DNA from: Artemia franciscana
Lineage: Eukaryota > Arthropoda > Branchiopoda > Anostraca > Artemiidae
Reading direction: 5' to 3'
DNA length: 64,000 nucleotides
Assembly: GCF_032884065.1 (NCBI RefSeq)
Contig: NW_027062698.1
Span: forward strand, 124,001 to 188,000
A model generated the notes under the pieces. The model was not told the DNA's origin and ran no database searches. It saw only the letters and a list, made by a program, of their open reading frames with translations. The number at the start of each line of letters is the position of its first letter. Positions within the stretch are counted from its first letter, which is position 1. The translations under genes were made by a program, and so were the position numbers. Below, one piece after another: positions 42,628 to 55,968 of the stretch.

Positions 42628-42754
42628 CTAATCTTTATGTTTTTCAAGTTTTTGGATAAACTAATAAAAGATTCATCAAGAGGCATATATGTATACATTG
42701 ATTTTATATGAAAACGAAATAGCTTAGATTCATTTGATATTTCGATATATATAA

Positions 42755-42912
42755 GTTTATTTTTAAGAATTCAGGGGTTTTATATAAGAATCTTGGAGAT
42801 ATAATAAAGGTTTTAGCGTGTTTGCTATCCGTTTTCCGATCTTTTCCGTTGGTGAATTAGTTTTCGATACTATAGGTCTCAGAGGAATATCTATTTTATG
42901 AATTTTTGCCCC
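42755..42912 (-). pseudogene. Penelope-like reverse transcriptase fragment
   Basis: The minus-strand reading KIHKIDIPLRPIVSKTNSPT, then KIGKRIANTLKPLLYLQDSY, matches the 'PKIHKxxxPLRPIVSxxxSPTxxLxK' block of Penelope-like elements. It is short and flanked by unrelated repeat on its 5' side: a P-terminus piece at 42912-42990 with 'gttcgatttgggttttggtg'. Confidence 0.6.
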
Positions 42913-43329
42913 CTGTCATATACGGAACAGTTTCTGTTCGATTTGGGTTTTGGTGTCGCTCCTAACTTTTGTTTAGCAGGGCTTGTTTGTTTTATTTAAT
43001 TCCTTAATATTGGTAGCAATATCCGTTGTAAAAAATAATTGTTGAGAGTTTGTGTTATCATTGTCGTTGGAAGCATGAAATACCTCGGTAGTCTTTTGCT
43101 GGCTTTTTACCGTAAATACTTTAAAAACTATATCTCTTATCCTTAGCAATGTTAAACGATTTTGAGGTATTTAGCTTTTAGTTTTGAGAAAAAGGGATGT
43201 ATATGGTCAAAAAACATCTCCTATCCTTAGCAGTGTTAGATGACTTCGAGATGGAGGAAGGTGGGAGGAAGAAGGCCCCTTAAATGTACACTCAATAGGG
43301 CTTAATGGAGTTTCCACACGTCCCATGAG

Positions 43330-44690
43330 CTATTAACCTTCTCCCAGTAATGGGTTAAATTGCATAGTGACACAAAATACCATCGTTGAAGGATCCTCTA
43401 TAGGAGGACAACTGCGCAGGACGTAAGGTCTAGTTCTATGGACAACAGCCTCTGCAAAGGGCTGCCTCGACACTTTCGGGGCACCTGGAAGACTGGGGAC
43501 CTTGCGGTCGACTCTATTCCCACTTGAAGAGTAGCATCCCTCTTGGAAATTATAGCCTGGTAAACGACACAGCATTTGCACGGAATTCTGATTGATGGAT
43601 AATTCTTCGGAGCTTAGTCTGTTTTGACCGGTGTTTTCGGGCTGAAAAACCTCTTCCTAGCTAATGTATCTACTATGGCTTGCCTTTCCGTAGTAGCATA
43701 ATATTTGTAGGCATGAATATATAATGAGTCGGAGGCAATAGGCTTGGGACTGTCTGTGTAAGATATCGAATCTTGTTGATAGAAGATCATCACCAAGTGC
43801 TAAAATAATGTTATGACCAAGATGGGCTCAGGATAGAACAAAGCCCCCATTCATACTGGAAGTCCCAGTGACTTCTTGCTGTCAGGTTCTAAGCCAGCTT
43901 AAGTGCTTTGGTGTAGACTTGAGAAGATCTGTTGATCCCCATTCTGTAGCGGTATCCGGGATCATTGCTTTTCCTGAAGCCAAAATAATTTCAATAATTT
44001 AAAGAACGTGAAAATTGGAACTTGAAATGTTACGACGTTAAAAAAGGACTATCGTATCGACATTTTGACTGACGAATTCAGATGATTCAAACTGGACTTA
44101 TTAGGAGTTTCAGAGACTCATATTTCAGGGGCCGGAAGCATGAAATTAGGTAATATAGAATTTTTTTTACTCAAGCAGGAAGGATGGGGTACATAGACAG
44201 GGAGTAGGGCTCCTGAGGAATATTATTGGAAGCTGCTAAGTCTTGTTTAGGCTGAGAAGGTATTAACCATAGAATACTAATTGCTCATTTTATGACCAAA
44301 AAGTTCGGGGTATCAGTACATGCTCTTGTTGAACCGACTGACGGAGATATTAATGACTCAGATGAATTTTACTTTCAGTTACAGAAGCAAATAGACAGGG
44401 TCTCAGGTAGAAATACGGTGTTTTTATTAGGATATTTTAACGCTCAGGCTGGTAAAAATAGGCATAGATGTTATCCCAGCCTAGGTAAATTTGGTGTAGG
44501 AAAAGAAAACAGTAATGGCTACAGACCTTTGAAATCTTGTAGGTATAAGAATCTAGTTATAACGAATACGGCGTTTGGTCATAATGTGGCCCATAAGTTG
44601 ACATGATATTTACGTAATGGTAAGGGAGCAAACCTCATTTATTATGTTATAATAAACCGAAGACTGGCCAGATCAGTACAAGATTAAATA
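43330..44690 (+). mobile_element. RTE-like LINE copy 2, 5' half
   Basis: The 5' UTR-like region 43330-43990 recurs in reverse at 47870-48500. Then come a frameshifted endonuclease start (about 44000-44140, 'aacttgaaatgttacgacgt'), and the frame 44292-44606 with FGVSVHALVEPTDGDINDSD, FLLGYFNAQAGKNR (EN block, family 'GDFNAxxG' with D changed to Y), and TAFGHNVAHKLT. The element is then interrupted by hairpin P3 and a Penelope-like fragment and appears to resume at 46095. Confidence 0.7.
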
Positions 44691-45140
44691 AAAAAAAAAC
44701 AATTTTTTTAAAACTGAAAGTTAGGAGCGACATTGAAACTCAAAACGGACAGAAATTATTCCGTATATGAAGTCCCCTCCTCAACGTCCCCCTCTTTACG
44801 CTAAAGTTTTTAATTGTTTTAAAAAGTAGAGCTGTGACAAAGAGTCAAACTTTAGCGTATAGAGCGGGACGTTGAGGAGGGAACAACCCCTTTCATATAC
44901 AAAATAATTTCTGTTCGTTTTGTCTTTAAATGTCTTTAAAAAATTGTTTTATTTATTTAATTTCTGAACGTTTTTGAATTAATGTCTGGTTTGATTTTGG
45001 CTCACCGGATATGAATAATTAAAACAAATGCATATAATTTTTTTTGGCTAAATGGATTTCTCATAGTTTTGACTTGACGATTTTGATAAGAAAAAGGTGG
45101 GAGAGGAGGCCTAGTTGCCCTCCAATTTTGGGTTACTTGA
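44683..45140 (+). mobile_element. P-family fragment with long hairpin P3
   Basis: The hairpin arms (44683-44820 and 44850-44962) mirror each other around 'aaagtttttaattgttttaa', with landmarks 'gttaggagcgacattgaaac' and 'gtttaaatgt'-type right border. They are followed by the P interior 'ctgaacgtttttgaattaat' up to about 45140. It sits where the RTE-like LINE is broken. Confidence 0.75.
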
Positions 45141-46090
45141 AAATGCAACTAATCAAGCAACTTTACCAAGGTAAAGACCCTATTACGATAAGTGAAAACT
45201 CCGGTGTCTACAAAATTCCCTGCTCTCTGGTCTTTGCTACATCGGAAGAACTAATCAACGACTTACGGATAGATTAACTCAGCACTCTACCTCAATTAAT
45301 AACACCCTTAAAAAGTGAAAAAAAAATTGACTCTGCCCTCTCAGAACACATATTTAATAATCCAGACAATGCTGTTTTATTTAACCAAGTTAGCCTAATT
45401 TTGCATGACAAATGTATTTTCCAACACTACAGAGAAGCTGTTGAAATTTATAAATACAAGCATTTAGGTCTAGCTTTGAACAGAGATTCATGTGATTTAA
45501 GAATAAATGAGTCGTATTTCGGTTTTCTCAAAAGAGTGGCCGATACTTTAGTAATCCCTGAAATAAACGTTGGACTATTTCCCCAATCACAAAATCAAAC
45601 ACATCATCAACCCCTTACATCACAAGGGTATCCGCAAGAAATGCAATGGTTTAAATCAGAAATCAGGTGACCTAGTTCTCCAATTTATTCAATTACTGCT
45701 TCGTTTGTTTGAGTGAATGAACTTTTTCTTTTATTTCTCAGTTGTTCGTTAGTATTCATCGTTGGCAGTTCAATTTTGTTTGGATTTTGTTCAAATCGCG
45801 GATATTGTCTAATAACTCACTTTATTGTTTGTTAAGTATTTGCTTTTAATTCTTTTAATTTTTGGTCTTTTATTGAATTTTATTTAATTTTCTGGTGTTT
45901 TTTTTCCCACTGGCTTTGTTGCACTTTCCGCACTTGTCTTTTGGTTTTTGTTTTTTCCTTGATCATATTATTTTGTTAGCGCTGAAGAAGAGAGGCGGTT
46001 GTTCTCTCGAAATATTCGCTTTCTGTGTTTTCTTCAGTATTTTCATTTGGCCTTTAAAACCCCAGTCTGGATTGTTTTCTTTCTTTAAGT
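45141..46090 (+). mobile_element. Penelope-like element, 3' part with GIY-YIG remnant
   Basis: The first frame reads NSGVYKIPCS (the 'GxY' half of a GIY-YIG endonuclease) and breaks before the YIG half. The second, 45401-45670, reads CIFQHYREAVEIYKYKHLGL, ALNRDSCDLRINESYFGFLK and IPEINVGLFPQSQNQTHHQP, typical of the end of Penelope-like ORFs ('REAIEIYKxxxxLNRDxG'). A ~400-base 3' UTR follows, with 'gaagagaggcggttgttctc' and 'gaaatattcgctttctgtgt'. The element is 5'-truncated and frameshifted. Confidence 0.75.
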
Positions 46091-46094
46091 AAAA

Positions 46095-47280
46095 TATTGT
46101 ACTAACATGTTAATGAATTGAGAGGGAGAAGTCAATCCGGATTTATCTCAGTTAAAGATAAGAACGGGACCACAATTAGTCATAAGGAAAGAATTAAAGA
46201 AAGATGGGCGCAACATTTTGAGAATGTCCTAAACCGAGATACAGTTGCATAAAAAGATATAGAGGATAATGGAAAAGTTTGTAATACCTTGGATGTGAAG
46301 GAAGATTTGTTTTGTGAGGAAGAATTAGCGACAGTGCTAAAAGTAAAACTAGAAAATAGTAAGGCCCAAGGTGCTGATAGTGTGGTACATGAGTCTCTTA
46401 AATATGGTAGCTCTGAGGTTAGAAATAAGTTACTGAAGATGATGAATATGACTTTTGAAAAAGGGGAAGCACCTAGCAATTTTAAGAAAACCTCAATCCA
46501 CTATATAAGAAAGGTGATAAGAGTGCGTGTCGTAATTATCAAGGCATTAATCCGGTCTCTGTAGGTAGCAAATTACTAAGTAATATGATACTTTTTATAC
46601 TGAGAGATGCTGTAGACAAAGTTTTAAGAGAAGAACAGTGAGGTCTTAGAAAATGTAGAGGATGTGTCGACCAAATTTTCACTTTTAGGTTAATAATTGA
46701 GAAGTGCCTTATTTGTCAAACATCCTTACTCCTCAGTTTTATAGATTATAAGCAAGCATTCGATTCTGTTGATAGAAGAGCTTTGGCAAAGGCCTTATCT
46801 TGGTATGGTGTACTAGACAAATACCTTAATGTGATTAATGGTATGTACAAGAATAACGCTGCTGCGGTTAAGGTAGGAAATGAGGTTAGCAGCTGGTTTC
46901 GTATTAATTCAGGAGTTAAGCAGGATTTTGTTCTATCTTCCTTTATTTGGATCATTTTGATGGACTTTGTCTTAAGGAGCACAAGAAAGTCAATGGAAGA
47001 ACACGGAATCAAATGGGGAGGAAAAACTTTTCTGGACTTAGATTATGCTGATGATTTAAGCATCTCAGTTGAAAGAGTGAGCAAAATGAATGAACTTTTA
47101 GAGGTATTGCGAGTTCATGGTGTTGAAATTGGTTCGAGAACTGATGTTAGGAAAACTAAGTCACTAAGGCTGGGAATAAGTGAAGAGGATTTGAATAGAT
47201 TGGGATGGAGGAGAGTGTGCTTAGCTCTGTTGGCTCCAGGTGGCTTGGTGACGTGGTGATTATTTAGTAATAGTAGTAGT
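46095..47280 (+). pseudogene. RTE-like LINE copy 2, reverse transcriptase and 3' end
   Basis: Two main frames. 46289-46564 carries DVKEDLFCEEELATVLK, ADSVVHESLKYG and KLLKMMNMTFEKGEAPSNFK. 46783-47259 carries AKALSWYGVLDKYLNVINGM, SSWFRINSGVKQ, FIWIILMDFVLRSTRKSMEE and the intact catalytic box in FLDLDYADDLSIS. Between them (46600-46760), 'CVDQIFTF' and 'FIDYKQAFDSVDRRA' are present but shifted. After KTKSLRLGISE an internal deletion joins directly to the last codons (EDLNRLGWRR), so the thumb and C-terminal region are missing. Confidence 0.8.
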
Positions 47281-47289
47281 ATTTGGCAC

Positions 47290-47650
47290 ACCATATTTTC
47301 TTGAGCAGACTGATCCTTTCGGAAAGAACTTACAATGGGCTACATTTGTGGTGTGATATTTCCATTAGTTTTAAGTTCTGCAAAATCATTTCTTAATTTT
47401 GCTACGTGCAACTTAGTTGGGTCTGTGTTAACTTTTTTATGTTGAGATATCCTTTAGAATTGTTACTATTTTACAATCACAATTATCTTTGTCTATAACT
47501 ACTACACTATTGCTTTTATCAGCTTTCGTTATTATTAGAGAATTTTTTTTTTTATCTTTTAAAATCTGTATATCCTTTTTTTTAAATATGTATAAAATTT
47601 TCAAAATATTCCCAAACCGTAGTCTTAGATCATCTACTTTATTAATATTT
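47290..47650 (-). pseudogene. Penelope-like element N-terminal fragment
   Basis: The minus-strand reading includes NINKVDDLRLRFGNILKILY, then KKDIQILKDKKKNSLIITKA and DKSNSVVVIDKDNCDCKI. This is the 'xxxIVTKADKGNxVVVMD' block near the start of the Penelope RT. Frames are shifted past about 47450. Confidence 0.55.
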
Positions 47651-48510
47651 TTTGAAAACTTATAAATCCCTTTTTAAAAACTTATGAATCCCTATGTACC
47701 CCGTCCTTCCAACCTGAGAAAACAAACTCACGCTTCCTAACCTGGGGATATGAGTTTCTGAAACTCCTAATAAGTTCAGTTCAAATTGTCTGAATTCGTC
47801 AGTCAAAATGTCGATACGATAGTCCTTTTTTAACGTCGTAACATTCCAAGTTCCCATTTTCATGTTCTTTAAATCATTGAAATTATTTTGGCCTCAGGAA
47901 AAGCAATGATCCCGGATACCAGTGCAGGATGGGGATCAACAAATCTTCTCAAGTCTACACCGTAGCATTTAAGCCGGCTTAGAACCGGACAGCAAGAAGC
48001 CCCTTGGACCTCCAGTATGAATGGAGGCTTTGTTCAATCCTGTGTCTATTTTGGTCACAACATGGTTTTCAACACTTGGCGATGCTCTTCTATCAACAAG
48101 AGTCGATATTTTGGACAGACAGTCCCGAGCCTATTGCTTCCGACTCATTGTATATTCATGCCTACAAATATTATGCTACTACGGAGAGGCAACCCATAGT
48201 AGATATATTAGCTAGAAGAGGTTTTTGAGCCTGAAAACTCCCGTCAAAACATACAAAACCCAGAAGAATTATCCCTTAATCAGAATCCCGTGCAAATGCT
48301 GTGTCGTTTACTAGGCCATAATCTTCTAGAGGGGCGCTACTCTTCAAGTGGGAATAGAGTTGACCGCAAGGACCCAGTCTTGAAGGTATCCTGAAAGTGT
48401 CGAGGCAGCCCTTTGCAGAGGGTGTTGTCCATAGAACTAGATCTTACGCCCTGCCGCATTTATCCTCCTATAGCGGTTCCTCCCACTATGGTGTTTTGCA
48501 TCACTATACA
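47650..48510 (-). mobile_element. RTE-like LINE copy 3, 5' end only
   Basis: The minus-strand frame 47863-47660 starts MKMGTWNVTTLKKDYRIDIL and continues LNLLGVSETHIPRLGS, the opening of an APE endonuclease (GTWNV, SETH). Upstream, 47870-48500 matches in reverse the 5' region of copy 2 at 43330-43990. The copy is cut after ~68 codons. Confidence 0.7.
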
Positions 48511-49760
48511 ACTTAATCTATCTAGATTAAATTTGATCTATCTAGTTATAGTTCTGTTTTTAGATGTAGAGGATGTATTCACATCCACTTTCGAAAGTTT
48601 AAAGCAAGAAAATCCAATCTTGAACTGATATATTTTAGGGATTAAAAGAACCTTAAATATCAGGAAAAAATCGACGATGGTATTTTGATAGCCTGGGTGA
48701 AAAGAGTGTCCCTTGATTCAACTAAATCCTCTTTGCCTAAGTCATAGCTCAACGTCTACTTGTTTTTCTTCACTACTGCCTTTTGAAACGCCCTTTTCAT
48801 TTCCCAGCAACACGCAGTGTCTTTTTACCAAATCCAATCTAAGGGTAGCAAAAATAGGTACAAGGGGGGGGGTGCCAACTAATCACTTTCATTTCTTAAA
48901 AGGGCTCTAGAGCTGTCAATTTTGAACCGAAGTATGACCGTTACAATACATTTTGTGTTTATTAAGATCTCTTTCGTAGAGAACCAAATTAAAGAAAAAC
49001 CAATAACAAGAATATTTAGCACCTCGCCTCAGCATTGACTTTGAATTCCCCGAATCCCCACCACTTCCTCTTTATTCAATGCCATCAGAAGTTCCCAATA
49101 CCAGGCTCCGATCAGTTCCCAAGCTCTAGGAAATAGGATATTTTCATAACCTAGATGAAAAGGGTGTCCTTTGATTCGACTCACTGTCCAAATCATAGCT
49201 CAATGTCCACTTGCATTCCTTTACTACTGCCTTTTCATACGCCATTTTGATTGCCTAGCAAAACGCAGTGTCTTTTTACCAAATCCAATCGAGGTTCAGC
49301 GAAAAAGGGCACAGGGGGGGATGCCGACCGATCACTTTCATTTCTAAATAGGGTACTACAGCTATTAATTTTGAACCTAAGTACAGTCGTTAAATATTTT
49401 TTTTTTGTTTATTAAGATCTCTTTCGTAAAGAACTAAATTCAAGTAAACTAACATACCTTTTTCCTCGGAGATACTATATAGAAGGATTGCTTGTAATTA
49501 TTCCTTTTGTTATTAAATATTAACTTTGCAGAAAAAATAGCAGCGGAAAGAGCTAAAAAAAACAATTTTCTAAAAGAAATCTCTCTTTTAATCCACGTTC
49601 AGTACATAAATATGTGTGACTTGGTAGCCCCTGAAGTACAACGCGGGTATCCCTTACAAGTAGTTAGAAGCGGTTAGAAGTCAGTTGCATGTAACATGAT
49701 TAGTTTCTCATTGGACGAATGAGGATATTGTAATGATTAGTTTTAGGTACCACTTTATAA
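48511..49760. repeat. Diverged ~450-bp tandem duplication in otherwise unassigned sequence
   Basis: Segments 48683-48990 and 49131-49430 share 'tttttaccaaatccaatc', 'cactactgccttttgaaacg' (second copy diverged), a G7 run and 'tttattaagatctctttcgt'. No gene seen. Confidence 0.55.
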
Positions 49761-49870
49761 TATGTTTCGTCATATCTGTCAACTCTGTATCACCGAAATC
49801 GTAAGTCTATTAATAGCACATTGTTCTAGGCTAAGTGTGCAATATTTTCAAAGAAAGAATCATGAAGCAA

Positions 49871-51431
<1,561 letters not shown>

Positions 51432-51441
51432 TATCTATCTA

Positions 51442-53013
51442 TCTATATATATAAAAATAAGTTGTCTGTCTGTGGATGTGTGGATGGATGTGTGGATGGA
51501 TGTGTCAGGTGACGTCACCTGAAAAAACTGGATTAGGTGACGTCAAAACTGAAAAAACTAAAAAAAGGCAAAAACTACAAAAAAAAACTAAAAACTAATA
51601 AAAAAAATAAAAAAGCTAAAAAACTAAAAAAACTATAAAGGTAAAAACCAATAAAAAACTAAAAAAAAAACTGAAAAAACTAAAAAAAGGCAAAAACTAC
51701 AAAAAAAAACTAAAAACTAATAAAAAAAGTAAAAAAGCTAAAAAACTAAAAAAACTAAAAAAACTAAAAAAAGGTAAAAAACTAAAAAAAATAAAAAATA
51801 AAAAAAAACTAAAAAAAAGGAAAAAACTGAAAAATAAGCTAAAATAAAGGTAAAAACCAATAAAAAACTAAAAAAAAAAAGGAAAAAACTAATAAATGAC
51901 GACACTCAAAGAGAAAGCGACCAGGACAAAAAACTAAAAAAAAAGGCAAAAACTACAAAAAAACTAAAAACTAATAAAAAAAATAAAAAAGCTAAAAAAC
52001 TAAAAAAACTAAAAAAAGGTAAAAAACTAAAAAAACTAAAAACTAAAAAAAAACTAAAAAAGGTAAAAACTAAAAGAACTAAAAAAGAAAAAAATAAATG
52101 ACGACACTCAAAGAGAAAGCGACCAGGACAAAAGGAATGTTCGATTAGCAATCAACAAAGCACCGGGACACAGGGAGTATAAATGACGACCAGGACACAA
52201 GTAAAAAAAAAAATTAACAAAACTAAAAAGAAGGTAAAAACTACAAAAAAACTAAAAAGAAAAAAAAACTAAAAACTAATAAAAAAACTAAAAAATCTAA
52301 AAATCTAAATAAACTAAAAAAGAAAAAAAAAGGAAAAAAATAAAGGAGAAAAACAAAACTAAAAAACGAATGTATATACAGACCGGTACACCGGGATACA
52401 AATGACGACCGGGACACAGGGAATATAAATAACGACCGGGACACAGGGACACAACTACAACGGGGACACCGGGGGAAACAGGGGGATATAAATGACGACC
52501 GGGACAAAAAAACTAAAAAGAAATAAAAACTAAAAACTAATAAAAAAAACTAAAAAATCTAAAAATCTAAATAAGCTAAAAAAGAAAAAAAAAGGAAAAA
52601 AATAAAGGAGAAAAACAAAACTAAAAAACGAATGTATATACAGACCGGGACACCGGGATACAAATGATGACCGGGACGCGGGACACAGGGAATATAAATG
52701 ACGACCGGGACACAGGGACACAACTACAACGGGGACACCGGGGGAAACAGGGGGATAACCTGACAATCTATTTATATGCAAAGACAATGGGACAGCAAAG
52801 AATGTTGTATATTCGCAAGTTTTACGTAGTTAAAACCATATATATATATATATATATATCTATATTCACAGGTGGGACATAGGGACACAACTACAATGGC
52901 GCGTAACTATTATGGCGCGTAACGACTTACGCGCGCGGGGGGGCTTGGGGGGGGCGCGAAGCGCCCCCACCAACTAGGTGTTGGGGTGGCGCGAAGCGCC
53001 ACCCCAACAGCTA

Positions 53014-53014
<1 letters not shown>
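51442..53014 (+). mobile_element. Helitron H4, right half of an inverted pair
   Basis: It begins TCTATATATATAAAAATAAG at 51442 and ends with hairpin 52981-53007 (12-bp stem TTGGGGTGGCGC, loop GAA) and CTAG at 53011-53014. Its first ~570 bases mirror H3 almost exactly. It carries an extra ~186-base internal duplication (about 51908-52093) absent from H3, and lacks the insert that H3 has at 50768-50860. Low-complexity frames on both strands are artefacts. Confidence 0.8.
52955..53014 (+). terminator. Helitron 3' terminus of H4, double hairpin
   Basis: The first module is a GGGGGCGCGAAGCGCCCCC-type hairpin followed by ACCAACTAG. The second is 52981-53007, with a perfect 12-bp stem and GAA loop, followed by CAGCTAG. 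The terminus is followed by a (TA)n tract. Confidence 0.85.

Positions 53015-53072
<58 letters not shown>
53015..53072. repeat. (TA)n tract after H4
   Basis: TA repeat broken once by 'catatata'. It is the mirror-side neighbour of the tract at 49872-49977. Confidence 0.9.
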
Positions 53073-54796
53073 AGTTAGATATTTATCAAAGACAAAGAAT
53101 CATACAATAAATATGATTTACCTAAAGCTACAATCAAATCCCTGATGGTTTCGTGTTTCAAATGCCAGATTCGCCCCATTTTTTGTAAGCCTCAATCAAA
53201 GTTACATCCATAAGGGTTATAACTTTCAAATGTCGGATTCTCATTTGCTTTTCTTTTCCTTCTTGTGTTTTTCTCTTGTATTTTTACAGTTTTTGTTTTA
53301 AGAGAGGCGACCCCTCGAGGCTGTCGTGAGCCTGCCTACTATCTTCAAACGAGTAATTATTGTTTATTTATACAAAAATGTTTATGTATTTTTTTTTTCG
53401 AGAACGGCTCCAGATTACTTATTTCTTTTAAAATTAGCACCCAGGCATTTTTTGGCCTGAGGTCAAAGTATGAGAAAATTTATTTAGAGCCTTGCTTTTG
53501 GAGAAAAAAACACCATGTGCATAACGTCATATTTATATACATTTGAAGAGCATAAATTACGTCAGTGGTATCGATTTATTATCTATGGATCATGCAAAAT
53601 TACTTAAGATGACAACTGCTCTGCAGAAAATTACACTTGAATAAGTTTTATGACACGTTCAAAACTACTCAAAATGACAAAAGACTCTGAACAACTAAAG
53701 AAAAAAAACATGGAACAGGAAACAGCAACAAACCCCATTGAGTTGACAACAAATACGTGACTTAAAACAAACGATTAAAACGATAATTATGCTATTGCGG
53801 AGTTTAGATATTCCAAAAAACTACGATTGAATAAGAAATGTTTTATTTTAGCGTCTGTAAAGGATAAGTAGGAAGAAGGTATTGAATCTGTGAAAGAATT
53901 TCTTAATTCAAATGATATTGCTGATTTGCCACCCTTTTACTTGAAACTAAAGAATAAAACGATGATTTTGCCAATGCGTATTTTAGACATTTCAGTGGGT
54001 AAGTTGCAATTTACCCGCTATAAATTAGCATAAAATATGTTATTAAGATACAAGCGAAAGTGAGAATCACGACAGCTAAAACAGAAGACCTAGAATTAAC
54101 GACAGCGGGAATCACTTTAAATTTCATACAAAGATTCGGTACAGTGATGTGTGATTAGAAGCTGAAAAAATATTTTTTCGTATGTATAATGTCAAGCAAA
54201 ATTATTTAATATGATAAAAGAATCCAAACAGCTAAAGCAAAAATCACGAAAAAAATACTTTAGTTAATTATGAATGAAAGTGATATTGAAATCTATGGTT
54301 AGAAGAGAACAGTGAAAATCACAAGGAATCCCAGGAGAGTACAAATCTTATAAATATATGACTCAGTCAAGGATTAACAGGAATAAGGACTTGTTATGCT
54401 GTATGGAAGGAAGCATTGACAACTGCCAACAAAACATCTTATTGTTGAAATTATATGTACTTTTTTTGAATTAACTAAATGAGCAATAATTGTGCATACA
54501 TATGTTTATACATTATATGTCGAAATAGATGGGATAGTGTTTTCTTAAAACTGACCTATTGAAATTTCTGGCCACAAGAACGATCTAAATAGGTGACAAA
54601 TTTAAGGTAGAATTCATATTCTTCTCACGGAGGTTGTATCTAATATATGTTGACACCGTAACATCAAGAAGAAGTTCACATTGTCTGCGGCTAGAAGACA
54701 AGTGACAATGATAGTCAATGTATACAAGACTGCCGTGCTGGGGACAGGCGGTGAAGCCGTCAGTCTCGCTGTATATAGGCTACATAAATATATATA
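53073..54796. other. AT-rich unassigned stretch
   Basis: No coding or repeat family recognised apart from weak internal similarity ('aaaattactt', 'aagatgacaa' phrases at about 53595 and 53665). The frame 53265-53546 shows no motif. Confidence 0.35.
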
Positions 54797-55461
54797 TCTA
54801 TATATATAAAAATAAGTTGTCTGTCCGTTACGCCAGATTATATCTTCTATATATATGAAAGAAAACAAACTAGAATGTAAAAACTGGAAATTGCATTAAT
54901 ATTTCGAAATATTTTGACAATAGATTAAAGTAATTCGAAAAAAGAAAACTGGTAAAAAACTAAAAAAAACTAATAAGAAAAAACTAAAAAAAAAAATTAA
55001 AAATAAAAAAATTAAAAAAAGAAAAAACCTAAAAAAAACGTAAAAAAATAAAAAAGATAAAAAAATAAAAACTAAAAAAGCTAAAAAACTAAAAAAAAAG
55101 AAAAAACTAAAAAAAACTGGGAATTGCACAAATATTTCAATATATTTTGACAATAGATTAATATAATTCGAAAACCTTAAAACAGATACCCCAAAATTTG
55201 AGGTTTAATATAAATTGTTGGAGCTTTAGCATGCTTGGCATGTAAAGATTTTTCCAAGTGTCAATGTTAGAATGAACATTGACAAATTGAAGAAAACAAA
55301 TCAATAAACAGAAGAAACTAAAAAAAAGAAAAAACTAAAAAAAAAAAAAACTAAAGAAGAAACTGTATCTATATATATAAAAATCTATATATATAAAAAT
55401 AAGTTGTCTGTCTTTTATGTCTGTTACACTATGTCTGTTACGCCAGATTATATCTTATCTA
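54797..55461 (+). mobile_element. Cluster of Helitron 5'-end fragments
   Basis: Family 5' termini occur at 54797, 54843 (TCTTCTATATATATG), 55368 and 55384. None has a matching 3' end before the next start. Two similar segments, 54886-54940 and 55118-55170 ('attttgacaatagatta'), flank an A-rich block. This looks like repeated insertion into, or truncation at, the TA-rich 5' ends of earlier copies. Confidence 0.6.
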
Positions 55462-55497
55462 TCTATATATATATAAATAAGTTGTCTGTCTGTCAGG

Positions 55498-55569
55498 TGA
55501 CGTCATGTTTCTGTGTCGACTGACGTCATGAAGTTAGTTGTCGTCATTTTTGCTATGACGGTGACGTCA
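55498..55569 (+). promoter_or_regulatory. Three TGACGTCA sites upstream of the H8 ORF
   Basis: Perfect sites lie at 55498-55505, 55521-55528 and 55562-55569, 34 bases before the ATG at 55603. The spacings (23 and 41 bases) are identical to those at 58363-58434. Confidence 0.55.
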
Positions 55570-55602
55570 TTAACGGTATTTAAGACATTTGTTCACGGAA
55601 AA

Positions 55603-55968
55603 ATGTTTAATTGTAAAATGACTGAAGAACCTACAATGGCAACAGCCGAGGAAGCTGCTCAAAGAGTTTATGCCAAAAAACTTGCTGCTGATAGAGAAAG
55701 TAAGAAAAGAAAGCGTTCCGAGGAATCACAAGAACAGCAAGAAAACAGGCTTGCAGCTGATAGAGAAAGTAAGAAAAGAAAGTGTGCCGGGGAATCACAA
55801 GAACAGCAAGAAAACAGGCTTGCGGCTAAAGAACGCAAAACCGCGCAGTTAGATGAAAATCCACCTGGACAGCGAGAGTCAAAACATATCAAAACTGAAA
55901 ATGATAGCGATGATGATTGGGTTTGGGATTTTGACTTGGATAAGGTCATCAATGCCTACCAGATTTAA
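55603..55968 (+). CDS. Helitron small N-terminal ORF (copy in H8)
   Basis: The start at 55603 matches the ATG used by the copies at 19423 and 58478 (MFxxKMT). An internal duplication of about 24 codons repeats NRLAADRESKKRK, so the basic coiled-coil part is longer. The acidic part (TENDSDDDWVWDFDLDKV) is kept. A one-base loss after 'agattt' near 55962 brings in a stop after INAYQI, removing the basic tail KKTKVRRYV present in the other two. A longer upstream extension of the same frame has no matching start in the sister copies. Confidence 0.55.
   Translation: MFNCKMTEEPTMATAEEAAQRVYAKKLAADRESKKRKRSEESQEQQENRLAADRESKKRKCAGESQEQQENRLAAKERKTAQLDENPPGQRESKHIKTENDSDDDWVWDFDLDKVINAYQI

Noticed and set aside
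55667-55952. Cys/Ser-rich minus-strand frames at 55668-55952, 58576-58758 and 19167-19349
   Set aside because: They are antisense shadows of the small Helitron ORF.
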